Below are positions 19,495 through 29,720 of a stretch of 64,000 bases of DNA, one piece after another; position 1 is the first letter of the stretch; every line of letters begins with the position of its first letter. The DNA is taken from assembly GCF_907165205.1 (NCBI RefSeq), contig NC_058195.1, forward strand, positions 25,254,936 through 25,318,935. Reading direction: 5' to 3'. Source of the DNA: Coccinella septempunctata. Taxonomy: Eukaryota > Arthropoda > Insecta > Coleoptera > Coccinellidae. The notes under the pieces are model-generated. The model did not search any database. It worked only from the letters and a program-made list of their open reading frames with translations, and was not told the DNA's origin. The position numbers and the translations under genes are program-made.

Positions 19495-22194
19495 ATGACT
19501 CAGGAAAATGAAGAAGTGAAAGACCTCGCCGTTCTTCAAGACCCAGCGCCTTTCGCTTTGTGGGACTTCGCCACAAAAGACTTAATCGACATTGTCGATG
19601 GTACAGAAACACTAGAAAATTGTGTCAATGAAGAAAGTAAGAAAAAGTGGAAGCAGAAAGACAGTAAAGCCAAATATCACATCATGAAAACCATTGATAA
19701 AAACGTTAAAACCCATGTTTTATGCTGTGAAACTTCACATGCAATGTATGAAAAGCTTAAATCAATATTCAAAAGAGACTCTTCTCAGAGGGCACAACAA
19801 TTGCTCCAAGAATTCTACAGCTTCAAGTATAATAGATCAAAAGATATGGCTAGCAACATAAGCGCTATGCAAAATCTTGCCTTCGAGTTGAATAAATTAC
19901 AGAAAGAACAAATAACAGATAACATGCTCATTCCAAAAATATTGTCTATTTTACCAGATGAAATCAACCATTTTACTACAGCATGGGATTCCAAAAGAGA
20001 AGAAAAAAAAGAGAATTTAATAGGAAGACTTATCAGAGAAGAATCAAGACTGAAAAACAACAACGATGAAAGAGTTGCCTTCAAAACTACTTTCAAGAAG
20101 AACAAGAAGAATTTAAAACCTTGTCCTATATGCAAAAAAACAAACCATAAAGAAGAAGACTGTTTCCTCAAGAATAAACACGAGTCCAAGCAAAATTATC
20201 CTGAAGAAGACAAAAATAAACCCTGTACGATATGCAAAAAAACTAATCATAAGGAAGAAAACTGTTTTTTTAAACCTGGTGGAAAATTCAACAAACAGAA
20301 TTATGGCAAAGACAACAGTTATGACAAAATCTCCTTTTATACATGTGAAGATGACTCCACAGAAGAGATGAACACAAGGAAGACAAACCAACCTCAAGAA
20401 GCTGAAATACACATTACTGAAGAAAATAAGGATCTGGTGATGGTAGTAGATAGTGCATGTACCGGACACATGTGTAACAAAAGAAACCTACTGACAAATT
20501 TAAGGAAATATGAAGGAACTGTCAGAATTGCCAAACAAGGAAGTTCAATGAAAATAGTTGCTTCAGGTGAGTACGAAGGAGAAAACTGTATTTTAAAAGA
20601 TGTGTCATATGTTCCAGATCTTAGCAGAAATCTCATATCCGTTCATGCAATAACAGAAATTAACTGTGATGTTCTGTTCACAAAGACAAGTGTAAAAGTC
20701 CTAAAAAATGAAGTTACTATTTTAGAGGGAGAAAAGTCCAAAAATGGTTTATACGAGTTGAAAATAAAACCGCAGAGTGAATCCTCCTTCCTATCTGAAC
20801 AAGAAAAACAAGAGTGGCATCGTAAATTAGGTCATCCTAGCTCTGACCACACCTCGAAAATAAAAAAAATCTGCAATGGTCTACCTCATGAATTATGCTC
20901 TCCAAACAAATTCTGTGAATCATGTGCCAAATTAAACAGAAAGGTATTTTCAACTGTTAGAGAGAGAGCAAAAAGACCTTTAGAAATAATCCATACAGAT
21001 TTGAGTGGACAAATAGATCCTTCTACATATGATGGATACAACCATTACATGACGATAATTGACGATTATACCCATTTTTGTGCAACTTACCTGCTTAAGT
21101 ATAAATCAGAAGCTGAAAGATATTTAAGAAAATTTGTCCTGGAAAGTGGGAATCAACATAATCTAAAAGTTGTAAAAATAAGATGCGATAGAGGAGGTGA
21201 GTACTCAAGTACACGGCTCCAAAACTGGTGTGAAGAAAAAGGGATAATACTTGACTACAGTATTCCACATACCCCCCAACTTAACGGAAAGGCAGAAAGA
21301 ATGAACCTTACCACAATGAATAAAGCAAGGGCAGTCATAGCGGATTCAAGGCTCAAGAAAGAAATGTGGGGAGAAGCAGTACTGACTGCAACATATCTGA
21401 TCAACAGAAGTCCAACAATTAATCAAGATGAAACGCCTGCAGAGAAATGGTATGGAAAACGACCAGACCTCTCAAAACTGCAAATTTTTGGATCAAAAGT
21501 ATTTGCAAAGAATCTAGGACACCTAAAGAAACTTGATGACAGGGCAAAACCATATATTTTTGTTGGATATGCCTTAAATGGATACCGGCTTTTTGATGAA
21601 AAAGAAAGGACTATAGTTGTGTCAAGAGATGTATTGTTCGAAGAAGAAATGACAGAAGATATAAAAAGAAGGAACCTAATTGTCGAAGATGAAGAACTGG
21701 TCACCGATGAGGATCAGCAATATGGAGAGGAAGAGATCAGAGATGAAGTAAGCGTTGATGAAGAAGAAAACGAAGAAACAGAGACTGAAGAGAATCAAGA
21801 AAGAAGAAACCTCCGAGATCGAACAAATATAAGAAGACCACAGAGATATGATGATTATGAAGTAGCGATGCTAACGTATGGAGAGTGTATGAATGGTTCT
21901 GATAAACATAACTGGAAGAAAGCCATTGAAGAGGAAAAACAATCACTAAAGAAAAATAATACGTGGAAACTGGTTGATCCCAAGAAAGCAAAAGGAGAAG
22001 AAGTTCTTACTAGCAAGTGGATTTTTAAAATTAAAGATGATGGTCGATACAAGGCCAGATTAGTTGTTAAAGGCTGTCAACAAGAAAAGAATATAGACTT
22101 AAAAGAATTATTTAGTCCTGTAGTTGACATCAGCTCTCTTAGGCTTTTGTTTGCTATGGCAGCAGAAAATTCCATGTTAGGGTTTTTGATGTAA
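19495..22194 (+). CDS. copia Gag-protease-integrase-RT (frameshifted in RT)
   Basis: 899 codons. Gag is at about residues 1-200. Two near-identical zinc knuckles follow (CPICKKTNHKEEDC and CTICKKTNHKEENC, about residues 207-260), where a single knuckle is usual. The protease site is VVDSACTGHMCN (about 320). Integrase has WHRKLGHPSS, FCESCAK and the catalytic blocks IHTDLSG, IRCDRGGEYS and NGKAERMN. RT starts at about 800 (WKLVDPKKAK, SKWIFKIK). A one-base change at about 22,175 shifts the frame, and the CDS ends at 22,194; the RT continues in the next frame. Confidence 0.92.
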   Translation: MTQENEEVKDLAVLQDPAPFALWDFATKDLIDIVDGTETLENCVNEESKKKWKQKDSKAKYHIMKTIDKNVKTHVLCCETSHAMYEKLKSIFKRDSSQRAQQLLQEFYSFKYNRSKDMASNISAMQNLAFELNKLQKEQITDNMLIPKILSILPDEINHFTTAWDSKREEKKENLIGRLIREESRLKNNNDERVAFKTTFKKNKKNLKPCPICKKTNHKEEDCFLKNKHESKQNYPEEDKNKPCTICKKTNHKEENCFFKPGGKFNKQNYGKDNSYDKISFYTCEDDSTEEMNTRKTNQPQEAEIHITEENKDLVMVVDSACTGHMCNKRNLLTNLRKYEGTVRIAKQGSSMKIVASGEYEGENCILKDVSYVPDLSRNLISVHAITEINCDVLFTKTSVKVLKNEVTILEGEKSKNGLYELKIKPQSESSFLSEQEKQEWHRKLGHPSSDHTSKIKKICNGLPHELCSPNKFCESCAKLNRKVFSTVRERAKRPLEIIHTDLSGQIDPSTYDGYNHYMTIIDDYTHFCATYLLKYKSEAERYLRKFVLESGNQHNLKVVKIRCDRGGEYSSTRLQNWCEEKGIILDYSIPHTPQLNGKAERMNLTTMNKARAVIADSRLKKEMWGEAVLTATYLINRSPTINQDETPAEKWYGKRPDLSKLQIFGSKVFAKNLGHLKKLDDRAKPYIFVGYALNGYRLFDEKERTIVVSRDVLFEEEMTEDIKRRNLIVEDEELVTDEDQQYGEEEIRDEVSVDEEENEETETEENQERRNLRDRTNIRRPQRYDDYEVAMLTYGECMNGSDKHNWKKAIEEEKQSLKKNNTWKLVDPKKAKGEEVLTSKWIFKIKDDGRYKARLVVKGCQQEKNIDLKELFSPVVDISSLRLLFAMAAENSMLGFLM

Positions 22195-22595
22195 AGACTG
22201 CATTCCTGTATGGAAAACTCGAACAGGAAATCTACATGAAGATACCTGAAGGCTGTGAAGATGCAGGTAAAATCTGTCTCTTGAATAAAGCTCTATATGG
22301 ACTAAAACAAGCTCCTTCAAGATGGAATAAAACATTAACCGATTTTCTCAAAGGTGAAGGGCTAATACAACTTAAAACAGATCAATGTATATTCAGAGGA
22401 GACCAGGGAGAAATGTACATGGCAATTCATGCTGATGATGGAATTATAATGGGAGATAATCTGAGCAAAATCGAGAATATTCTGAAGAAGTTGATAAACA
22501 ATTTTGAAATGTCTATCGTAGAAGATCCTAATATTTATTTGGGAATACAAATTATTAAAACAAAAGATGGAATATTCTCACATCAAGAACAGTAA
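22179..22595 (+). pseudogene. copia RT, continuation after frameshift
   Basis: VFDVKTAFLYGKLEQEIYM and LNKALYGLKQAPSRWN are classic copia RT blocks. The catalytic box reads AIHADDGIIMG, with HADD where most copia elements have YVDD; the two aspartates are kept. It ends in an in-frame stop at 22,593-22,595 after FSHQEQ. Confidence 0.88.
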
Positions 22596-23160
22596 GCGAA
22601 GAAAATTCTAGAAAAATTTAATATGTCTGAACGCAAAGTAATGAAAACTCCTCTTGTACCAGATGAGAAATCAGGAGATACACAAGATGAAATAGAAAAA
22701 CCTTTATTTCCCTATAGAGAAGCCATAGGAAGTCTATTATATCTTTCATGTAAAACAAGACCTGATCTAGCATTTGCTATTAATTATGAAAGTCGATTTA
22801 CTGAAGACCCAATGAATAAAGACTATAAAAATATAAAAAGAACATTGCGGTACCTTCAAGGAACAAAAGATTACGGCATATACTACAAGAAAAAGAATGA
22901 TGGAAAAGATGTAATTGAACTGAAAGTTTACTGTGACTCAGACTATGCAGGAGACCTAAATGACAGAAAAAGCACCACTGGATATATCATCCTATATAAT
23001 GATGCTCCAATCAACTAGTTATCGAGAAAGCAGAGTATTATAGCCACATCATCCACAGAGGCAGAATACATATCTGCAGCTGAATGCATCAAAGAAATTA
23101 AATTTCTCAAGACACAAATAGAAGAAATTACATCAAGGAAAGCAAAAGGATAACTCTACA
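22596..23160 (+). pseudogene. copia RNase H remnant
   Basis: KILEKFNMSERKVMKTPLVP, then AIGSLLYLSCKTRPDLAFAI, then the RNase H strand VYCDSDYAGDLNDRKSTTGY. A TAG at 23,016-23,018 sits where copia has a Trp (WLSRKQ). STEAEYISAAECIKEI follows, then a further frame break at about 23,150; the last part (HIDVRYHYV) lies at about 23,220-23,250. Confidence 0.88.
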
Positions 23161-23455
23161 TATAGACATTCAGAGTGCAATACAGATGATAAAATCAGGA
23201 CAACTGATGAGAAAGAGCAAACATATAGATGTTAGATACCACTATGTGAGTGAGCAATTTAGAGATAGTTTATTTGAAATTGAATATTGCTCAACTGATG
23301 AACAGCAGATATATCCTCACCAAGGCTCTACCTAAACATAAATTTGAGAAATTCAGGAATATTATTTTGAAACAGAATCCACGTTGAATCATATATCCTT
23401 TTTTTTTGTTATATTTTTTTTACTGAATGAAACATTGTGTTTTAAGGGGGAGTAT

Positions 23456-23650
23456 TGAATGTAGGCCTTATGCCTATATAAAACTCAATGTTACTCTATG
23501 ATCGTGTCAAATTGTTAACATATAACCTAAAAAATAGAGTTGACAGTTGTCTGTAAAAATATACAAAAATAAATCAATATAGAAACAGTGAGCATAGAAT
23601 TTATTATAAAATCTCAAAAAATCTTTGTGAAAAATATCCACATAATAACA
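23456..23650 (+). repeat. 3' LTR of copia element
   Basis: Near-identical to the 5' LTR, with a handful of substitutions by eye. Preceded by TTTTAAGGGGGAG. Confidence 0.9.
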
Positions 23651-23839
23651 ATTTCATGGGATTTCTACTGAAACAAAAAAATTTCAAAATAATTAGATTT
23701 CTTTTCACTTTATAAGCACAGTACATGAGAGTTAAAATTGAATTGATTTCTTAGAACAACCTTGTTAACCGACCCTTATCAACCCTATCGATTTCTCTAC
23801 TCGACCCTCTTGTATCCTAGACAGATAAAAAGAAATATT
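23651..23839. other. AT-rich spacer, no feature seen
   Basis: About 190 bp between the copia LTR and the LINE tail. No open frame or repeat recognised. Confidence 0.5.
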
Positions 23840-24658
23840 GTTATAATAATAATATTAATAATAAAAATAAAGGGCCTTTATTCTGTATCATATGAGATAC
23901 AATGATGAGGCGACGTTAGGCCTTTAGCCATTCTACTTAAACATTATCTCTGAAACATGGCTGCTCTAAATCTGGGCAGCATAAGCCTATTCCTATAGCT
24001 AACAGACACATCAGGTACATCTCCTCGAAAGATAAGCTTATCACACAAATAAGAAGGGTTTGATGAAGTGAACATTTTTTTCAATTGAAACAGCAAGCTG
24101 CAACCTGTACAGGCTATCGAGTCTTAACCACTGAATTTCCTTTTTTCGCAAACCGAATATAAATCTACAACATCAACAACTTTCTGAAGTCGGTACTTAG
24201 TTCTGGCGTCCAAGCAAGAATATAATAGTCAAACCATAATTCAATATAGGCAGCACAAGGGACTCGCAGAAGTATTTACGAGAATCAAAACCCAGAATAC
24301 GATTTCCAACAGCAACATGCTCAGCAAATCTCAGCAGTCGAAAATGATGTGAAGATTCCTGCAGCTGTTAGCAAACGGAATTCGCTTATCACCAACTTTA
24401 AGAATAATCTGCTTCGAACTCATTCGAGATCCACTAGAAAAAAGTAATGAGATACACTTCCGGATACTCAACTTGAGATTATTAGCACTGGAGTTCTCTA
24501 CCAATCTGGACGAATCTGCATTGATCTTCGTCACCGCCGCATCAGCATCAGAGAAAGAGGTTGGAAAGAAAGTCGAAACTGCGCATAATCTGCATAAAAG
24601 TTCATCATCACATCATAACTGTATACTTGTATACATAATTACATACCGACCGTATCGG

Positions 24659-24943
24659 CTATATAAAAAAAAGAATAGGTCCTAGGATTGAACCCTGCGA
24701 AACACCGGAGGTTACGGGGGAAATATCAAAAAACATATCCCCTACATGAACTCTCTGAAATCTGTCAACGAGATAAGATCGAAAGAACCGCAGAGCACCC
24801 ACACTGATGAAACCGTAAAAAGCTAATTTAGCACATAAGAGCTCGTAGTCGAGAGTGTCAAATGCTTTAGCAAAATCTAATAAGGTCAATATCGCGGATT
24901 GTCCCTCATCCAACGCCCTGAATATGTGATCCGCCACATTCAA
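24659..24943 (-). pseudogene. LINE reverse transcriptase core remnant
   Basis: 94 codons with the Asp box (LDFAKAFDTLDYELL) and the Gln-Gly box (GVSQGSILGPILF). The fingers and the YADD box lie outside this frame. Confidence 0.8.
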
Positions 24944-26007
24944 TAACAGTGTAGTTGTACTAAAACCCCTTCTGAAACCTTATTTACTTGCTGTTATAAT
25001 ATCAGCTTCAGTAATGTACATATGTACCCATATGTTTGCTCACTAAGAATTTTTTCAGGGATTTTCGACATGCAAGAAAGAATACTAATCGGTCTGAAAT
25101 CACTGAGCTGCTACGAATTTTTCAATTTTGGTAGATGCCTTATATTAGAACATTTCCAAACAGTAGGAAAGTAACAAGTTTCGATACTAACATTAATAAT
25201 GTGTGTGAGATAGGGCAATATAATATCAAGCGGTCAATCGATAGCTGCACCATCCTAGCCGAAATATTATCACATCCAACAGTATTCGACCCGAGACCAA
25301 GAAAAACCATTCTAATCTCCTCCTGATAAACGAGTTTGAATTCATATGAGAATTAAAGGTGTTGGAACTGTAATAATTCGCCTTTTCGGAACAAGCGTTT
25401 GGTTGACTGAAAACAGAAGCAAAATATTTATTGAACTCGTCCGGGTTTTCGAAACCCTCGGGAATATCTGCGTCGAAATGATTATTGACTTATTGAGTTT
25501 AGACGTTTAAACCCTTGAGATGCTGAGCGACCCAGAAAAGCAGCTTTCTCTGTCCTCACAGCAGTTGTCGCGATGTTACGAAACTGCATAATATAGTACT
25601 CAAAATCAGCGATATTTTTAGTTCGCTTATATTTAGCTAACGTTTTATCCCTTATCATCATAATATTTTTCAAGGTAGGAGATATCTACGGAGCGAACGG
25701 TTTGGTGATCTTAGACTCAATGAAAGGGGCATGTTTGTCAAAAACATGAATAAATTTCTAACTGAAAATGGAAATCTTGGAGCCCACATCATATTGACAT
25801 ATAAAATTTCCTGGAAAGAAATCCTAGATAAGTCAGATCCGAAATTCTGAATTGAAAAGCTACTATAATCACTATAATATATTGCAAGCTTCGGAATCCT
25901 CACATCCCTCCTGACATCTATCTCACAATAATACGCCACGGTGACGGTGATCACACATTGAATGACCAATCCCTGCAGAGCTCACACTCAGGGTCAGTCT
26001 CATTTGT

Positions 26008-26253
26008 TCAAAAAATATCGGATGGGGTTCGCGATGAACCTGCAATACGTAAAGGCTCAGATATCAGTTGTTCAAAGCCGTAAGAACCAACATTCCTGCA
26101 ATCAGGAACTGGAGTTCCAATCAACTGATCGACATTCACATCACCTGTGAGAATTATGTAATCGTACTGTGGTGGAATAAGTGATAAGACGTCATCCAGG
26201 TAATTGATGAAGTCCGACAAGCTACAGGCCGAAGTGCGAGATAAAGACTTCAC
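26008..26253 (-). pseudogene. LINE AP-type endonuclease remnant
   Basis: The frame includes IILTGDVNVDQLIG, the GDFN-type metal-binding box with Phe changed to Val, and FEQLISEPLRIAG, the usual block after it. The final SDH box is missing. Confidence 0.65.
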
Positions 26254-26380
26254 AAGAATAATTATTCTTCTCTTTTAACCTCCAAAGCCACCCATATAGC
26301 TTTCACTCATTCCGGCGCAATAAAATCACTCAAGACAACTCCAGCAGTGATGGACCTTCTCATATAAAACACCTACACAT

Positions 26381-26969
26381 CTTTGGCGGTATGTGCTGGG
26401 GTGAGTTCACGCCATTTGAAGAATGGCGTGCTCTTGGGGTGATTGTTTCGTCCCACTGCTAGGATCGGACTCATCAGGTATGTTAATGAACCCTAGCAGC
26501 TACCTACGACAATCGCCGAAGCAGCGTAGTTTGTGCCTGCTATAAACGCCGGTAACGTCGAGGGTATAGAGTGTTGCGTCGCCGGTGGCGCCATCGTTTG
26601 GCGTATGCTGCACCGCAATAGACGTATAATCTACCCTGTGATCGCAACCGTCGTGCGCAGTGATGCCATCGTTTGGCTACCCTTGGTACCATCATGGTGA
26701 GATGAAGTATTCCTCTACCATGGGTACAACTACGCCGCCACAACACTCCCCCACCAGCGGCGCTGACTGGGGAAGCGATGCGATACGGTAGGCAGGGTAC
26801 CGCCGTTTACGAAGATGGGAAAGGGCGTCTAGAGTAGCGTCAGAAATACCAGAGATGGGAGCGTGCATTGTGAGCGAGCTATTGTCTCAACCGGTCTGGT
26901 CTTCTGGGATACGTCGTTAAGACGGCCCTCCCTCATCACGTCGGGGTCACCACTTTGGCGGTATGTGCT
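26381..26969 (-). mobile_element. Miniature or internally deleted LTR element with tRNA-Trp primer site
   Basis: On the minus strand a 17-bp LTR end (AGCACATACCGCCAAAG, 26,969-26,953) is followed by an 18-nt site TGGTGACCCCGACGTGAT (26,952-26,935). That site is fully complementary to the 3' end of insect tRNA-Trp as I recall it. A short leader with an ATG frame (MHAPISGISDATLDALSHLR), a purine tract GGGGGAG and a 365-bp right LTR (26,745-26,381, starting TGTTGTGGCGG and ending in the same 17 bp) complete it. The interior is only about 190 bp. The region is clearly more GC-rich than its surroundings. Confidence 0.65.
26935..26952 (-). other. Primer-binding site, tRNA-Trp
   Basis: TGGTGACCCCGACGTGAT, 18 bases complementary to ...ATCACGTCGGGGTCA-CCA of tRNA-Trp. 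Confidence 0.7.
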
Positions 26970-26982
26970 AGTCGAGACCAGA

Positions 26983-27050
26983 AAAAAACATCCTGAGCGA
27001 CAAAACAAAACCAGGGCTTTGTTTTGTGATCAGGATGTTTTTTTCATGTA
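26983..27050. repeat. Imperfect palindrome, ~22-bp arms
   Basis: AAAAAAACATCCTGA...CGACAAAACAAA is mirrored by TTTGTTTTGT...TCAGGATGTTTTTTT around the centre ACCAGGGC. Possibly a small fold-back element. Confidence 0.5.
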
Positions 27051-27152
27051 AACATTGTTTTGAATCAATTAATATTTATGAAATACTTCGTTAGATTTGC
27101 TATATTTTTATTCAAAATTCATAAAAAACTATGACAGAATTGAAGATTTTAC

Positions 27153-27241
27153 AGGGTATATTCAAAGGTGAGTTTTTTTTGACAGGTACAACTGGTGAGA
27201 ATAATTTTGTCGAAATTCTCACCTTTGAAAATACCTGTATA
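27153..27241. repeat. ~90-bp MITE-like inverted repeat
   Basis: ACAGGGTATATTCAAAGGTGAG at the left and CTCACCTTTGAAAATACCTGT at the right are inverted copies of about 21 bp, with one or two mismatches. Confidence 0.55.
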
Positions 27242-27669
27242 CAAATAATACAGCTTTGAATAAAGGATACAAAAGTGCATATTGAACTATTATAAATTAA
27301 AGTTGTTATTTACATGCAATAAATTCTTTTGAATCAATAGAATTTGTTGAATTTGTACAATCTTTGTCAGAAATCTAAATGAACAAATATTCAATATACC
27401 ATATATTTTGTATCCCAAGGAGTTGATTGTTGTTTTCAGTTTTCGGATCTTTTTATCACTTCTGGGGAAAGACTTGAAAGTACTCTGCAGAGTGTGTGAA
27501 CTTCTTTCAGGTACACTCGAAAGAATATCTGAAAAAGGGGAAGTACTGGTAATCTAATTTCATAACAAAACAATTAATTCAAAATATTGAATAAATTATC
27601 TCATATATAAGATAAATGAGTAGGTAATTCATTAAATTATTTTTGTCACAGATATCTAGGATGACTTAC

Positions 27670-27744
27670 CATCAGTATTTGTCGTAACACTTTCAATCTG
27701 CTTGCTTTCCATCTCATGTGGCCCCTTCATGAAAGGAATGCTTC
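27670..27744 (-). other. Duplicated exon, copy A (75 nt)
   Basis: ATATGCAG acceptor and GTAAGT donor on the minus strand. It encodes SIPFMKGPHEMESKQIESV followed by TTNTD. Length is a multiple of three. Confidence 0.6.
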
Positions 27745-27787
27745 CTGCATATGAAAAAGATATGCATTCAATATATAATAGACTTAC

Positions 27788-27874
27788 CATCAGTATTCGA
27801 TGTATCAGTTTCAAACTGCTCGCCCTCCATCGCATGTGGTTCCTTTGGTGACCCTTTCATGCATGGGATGCTTC
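27788..27874 (-). other. Duplicated exon, copy B (87 nt)
   Basis: Same splice sites; encodes SIPCMKGSPKEPHAMEGEQF followed by ETDTSNTD, with a 4-residue insertion relative to copy A. Length is a multiple of three, so either exon can be skipped without changing frame. Confidence 0.6.
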
Positions 27875-28264
27875 CTGCATACAGCAACTTACGTGAATGA
27901 AAAGCTTCAAATTGACTTCAAGTAAAATGCAAAGATTATAGAGCCTAACTCTATAATCTTTGGTAAAATGTTCACTGCACATGGTGTAGCTTTTACTCAA
28001 GTCAATGTCTTGACGCCCAGAAAATTATATCCACTTCAGAGCCCTGAAAATAAAAATCAATCAACATCCGAGTCACATGATACCAGTTTCAATACTTACG
28101 TTTCCATTTTCTTTGGTAAAGTCAAAAAACTTAGATTCGGAGTATCCCAAACAGCAGTTTCCACAGTTCTTCACCATACAATATTTTCCATAGGACATTT
28201 TGAGCAAAATCTTTGATTTTGAAGTTTTCACTAAATAAAATACACAAATAACATTGAAATTATT

Positions 28265-28800
28265 GAATTGAACTCATCATCTTCGATCCGTATATTTAGT
28301 TGACGGTAGTCGATAACAAATCTCTATTTTTCATTTCCGTGAGGTCCAGTTTTCTTTGGCACAATTAGTAATGGAGCTGACTATTGCGAATTTGATGATT
28401 CAATGATATTGTCTGATAATGATTTTTCTATTTGTTTATTTATTGCCGTCTTCGGAGCGTGCGGTAACCTATACAGTTCAATGTAGGCAAGTAATGCACC
28501 TGGCTGCAATAATCTTTTGTTAACAAACGTTCGTGACCGTCAGCTTATCATTTTTCAGGTGAAATATATCTGCGTATTTCGCGCAAATTTTATGAATTGA
28601 TGTTCGCTTTTCTACATTCAGATAAGATATATTTATTGAATGGAGCAATTCCCCAATACGATCTACTGTCATATGTTTTTCATCGAATTCGCAAATCGAA
28701 TACAAGCTCAGAGGTTCGACGTATGGCTTGAAATGTCTTATTTCTATTTCTTTGTCCTTCTTATTTAACTGTCTGGTATAACAACACAATCTTCGGTACT
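28265..28800 (-). pseudogene. Ty3/gypsy pol fragment (pre-RT and RT start)
   Basis: Minus frame 28,520-28,789 carries a gypsy-clade pre-RT block (ICAKYADIFHLKNDKLTVTN). Downstream, in broken frames, come EKSLSDNIIESSNSQ, SAPLLIVPKKTGPHGNEK and RFVIDYRQLN, the start of the RT fingers. Several stops. No LTR is attached; it ends at the Tc1 left end. Confidence 0.8.
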
Positions 28801-28815
28801 ATCGCATTTTGAATA

Positions 28816-29720
28816 CACTGCGCAAAAAAAAAATAACGCACATTATGGAAATCTCAAATTTATTCTACAACTGAAGGTTTTCTCAATGATAATTATTTTT
28901 ATCAGAATTATGCATGCATATGTTATCCACTTTCAACGATTTGCCTCAATACAGATGTTTTTTCCCAGATTTTGAATGTATTGGCTCCATTCTAAAATCA
29001 GTTGTTTTCGATCAATTCTAGTGATTAATAGTTTTTCTTTCGTTTGATTTACTACACTCGATCGCTATTCAACGAGAAACTCCAATTTGACCCAAGAGGA
29101 ATGTGCCCAAGTGGTAGTTTTACGAGAAGAAGGGTGGACATACACAAGAATTGCAGAAAGGTTTGGAGTTTCCCATACAAGTGTGTCCAGAATGTTGCAG
29201 TGATTCAGGGAGACAGGTATGAATGTACCAAGACCAGGACAGGGTAGACCACGGGTAACAACTGCCATTCAAGAACGTTACTTGGGAGTTTCTTCGTTTA
29301 GACTACGGTTTGCAACCGCTCGCCTCCTTCAAATTCAGCTTGAACCAACTCATGAGGTGCAAATTAGCACTCAGACAATAAGAAATCGCCTCGGAGAGTA
29401 TGATTTAAGGCCTCGTGTCGCGGCAAGAGGTCCAGCTCTTACCCCAGTCCATCGAAGGGCGCGTTTGGATTTTGCGAGAGAGCATATCCATTGGGAAGAG
29501 GCCGATTGGGAAAGAGTTCTCTTCACAGATTAGTGTAGATTCTGCCTCTACCATTGTGATCGATGTTCCCTTGTATACAGACGTCCACATGAAAGATATG
29601 CTCAGTGCAATTTCCTGAATACTACTGGTTTCGGGGGAGGATCGATTATGGTATGGGGTGGAATATCTTTGGCTGCTCGCACAGACCTAGTCAGTCTCGA
29701 ATGAATTCTGGACAAAAGGG
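28816..29720 (+). mobile_element. Tc1-like transposon, 3'-truncated
   Basis: The left end CACTGCGCAAAAAAAAAATA follows TA (28,814-28,815), the Tc1 target. The right TIR is missing; the sequence changes character at about 29,720 within the transposase gene. Confidence 0.75.
29083..29720 (+). pseudogene. Tc1-like transposase remnant
   Basis: N-terminal paired-like domain (NLTQEECAQVVVLREEGWTY, then RIAERFGVSHTSVSRMLQ), a stop or frame change at about 29,200, then VPRPGQGRPRVTT, QTIRNRLGEYDLRPRVAARG and LDFAREHIHWEEADWERVLF. The first catalytic Asp is in VLFTD; the following TAG at about 29,533 replaces Glu. GGGSIMVWGGISL, ahead of the second Asp, is in another frame at about 29,630-29,670. The third acidic residue is lost with the truncation. 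Confidence 0.8.

Larger units (their letters stand above)
19245..23650 (+). mobile_element. Ty1/copia LTR retrotransposon
   Basis: Two 195-bp LTRs (19,245-19,439 and 23,456-23,650), starting TGAATGTAGGCC and ending ACA, enclose a Gag-Pol in copia order with integrase before RT. GGTTATGGGCCCA follows the left LTR; copia elements prime on an internal piece of initiator tRNA-Met, and this is the copia-type site. A purine tract TTAAGGGGGAG precedes the right LTR. No 5-bp target duplication is evident, so the flanks have changed or the element recombined. Confidence 0.93.
23840..26280 (-). mobile_element. Decayed LINE (minus), endonuclease and RT pieces
   Basis: In minus-strand order: endonuclease remnant at 26,253-26,008 (DYIILTGDVNVDQL), linker region at 25,673-25,482 (KTLAKYKRTKN), RT at about 24,960-24,659 (LTLLDFAKAFDTLDYELLCA, VSQGSILGPILF), RT tail at 24,534-24,331. 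The 3' end, at about 23,830-23,870, is a TTA/TAT-rich run after AATAAAGGCCCTTTATT. Stops are frequent and the YxDD box is not intact. Jockey/I-type group by motif; exact clade uncertain. Confidence 0.75.
27400..28207 (-). pseudogene. THAP-domain gene remnant with duplicated exons
   Basis: Minus strand. Exon 1 (about 28,170-28,110) starts MSYGKYCMVKNCGNCCLGYS and continues SKFFDFTKENGN to a GTAAGT donor. The next exon (after TTATTTTCAG, about 28,045) has LKWI, a TAA, then FSGRQDIDLSKSYTMCSEHF: the C2CH zinc signature of THAP DNA-binding domains, with the second pair as C-x2-H. Two similar exons follow (27,788-27,874 and 27,670-27,744). A last candidate at about 27,540-27,400 is lysine-rich (KKIRKLKTTINSLG), resembling the coiled coil after the domain. 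The TAA suggests it is broken. Confidence 0.6.

Noticed and set aside
19815..20636. Minus-strand open frames across the copia Gag
   Set aside because: Hydrophobic antisense shadows of the lysine-rich Gag; no motif, no start context.
19240..23656. Target duplication of the copia element
   Set aside because: The flanks (CTTTCTGT and ATTTCATG) do not match at 5 bp; none reported.
26381..26969. The 17-bp repeat CTTTGGCGGTATGTGCT as a SINE or LINE target duplication
   Set aside because: The bases next to it are a full tRNA-Trp primer site on one side and LTR sequence on the other, so it is better read as the shared end of two LTRs.
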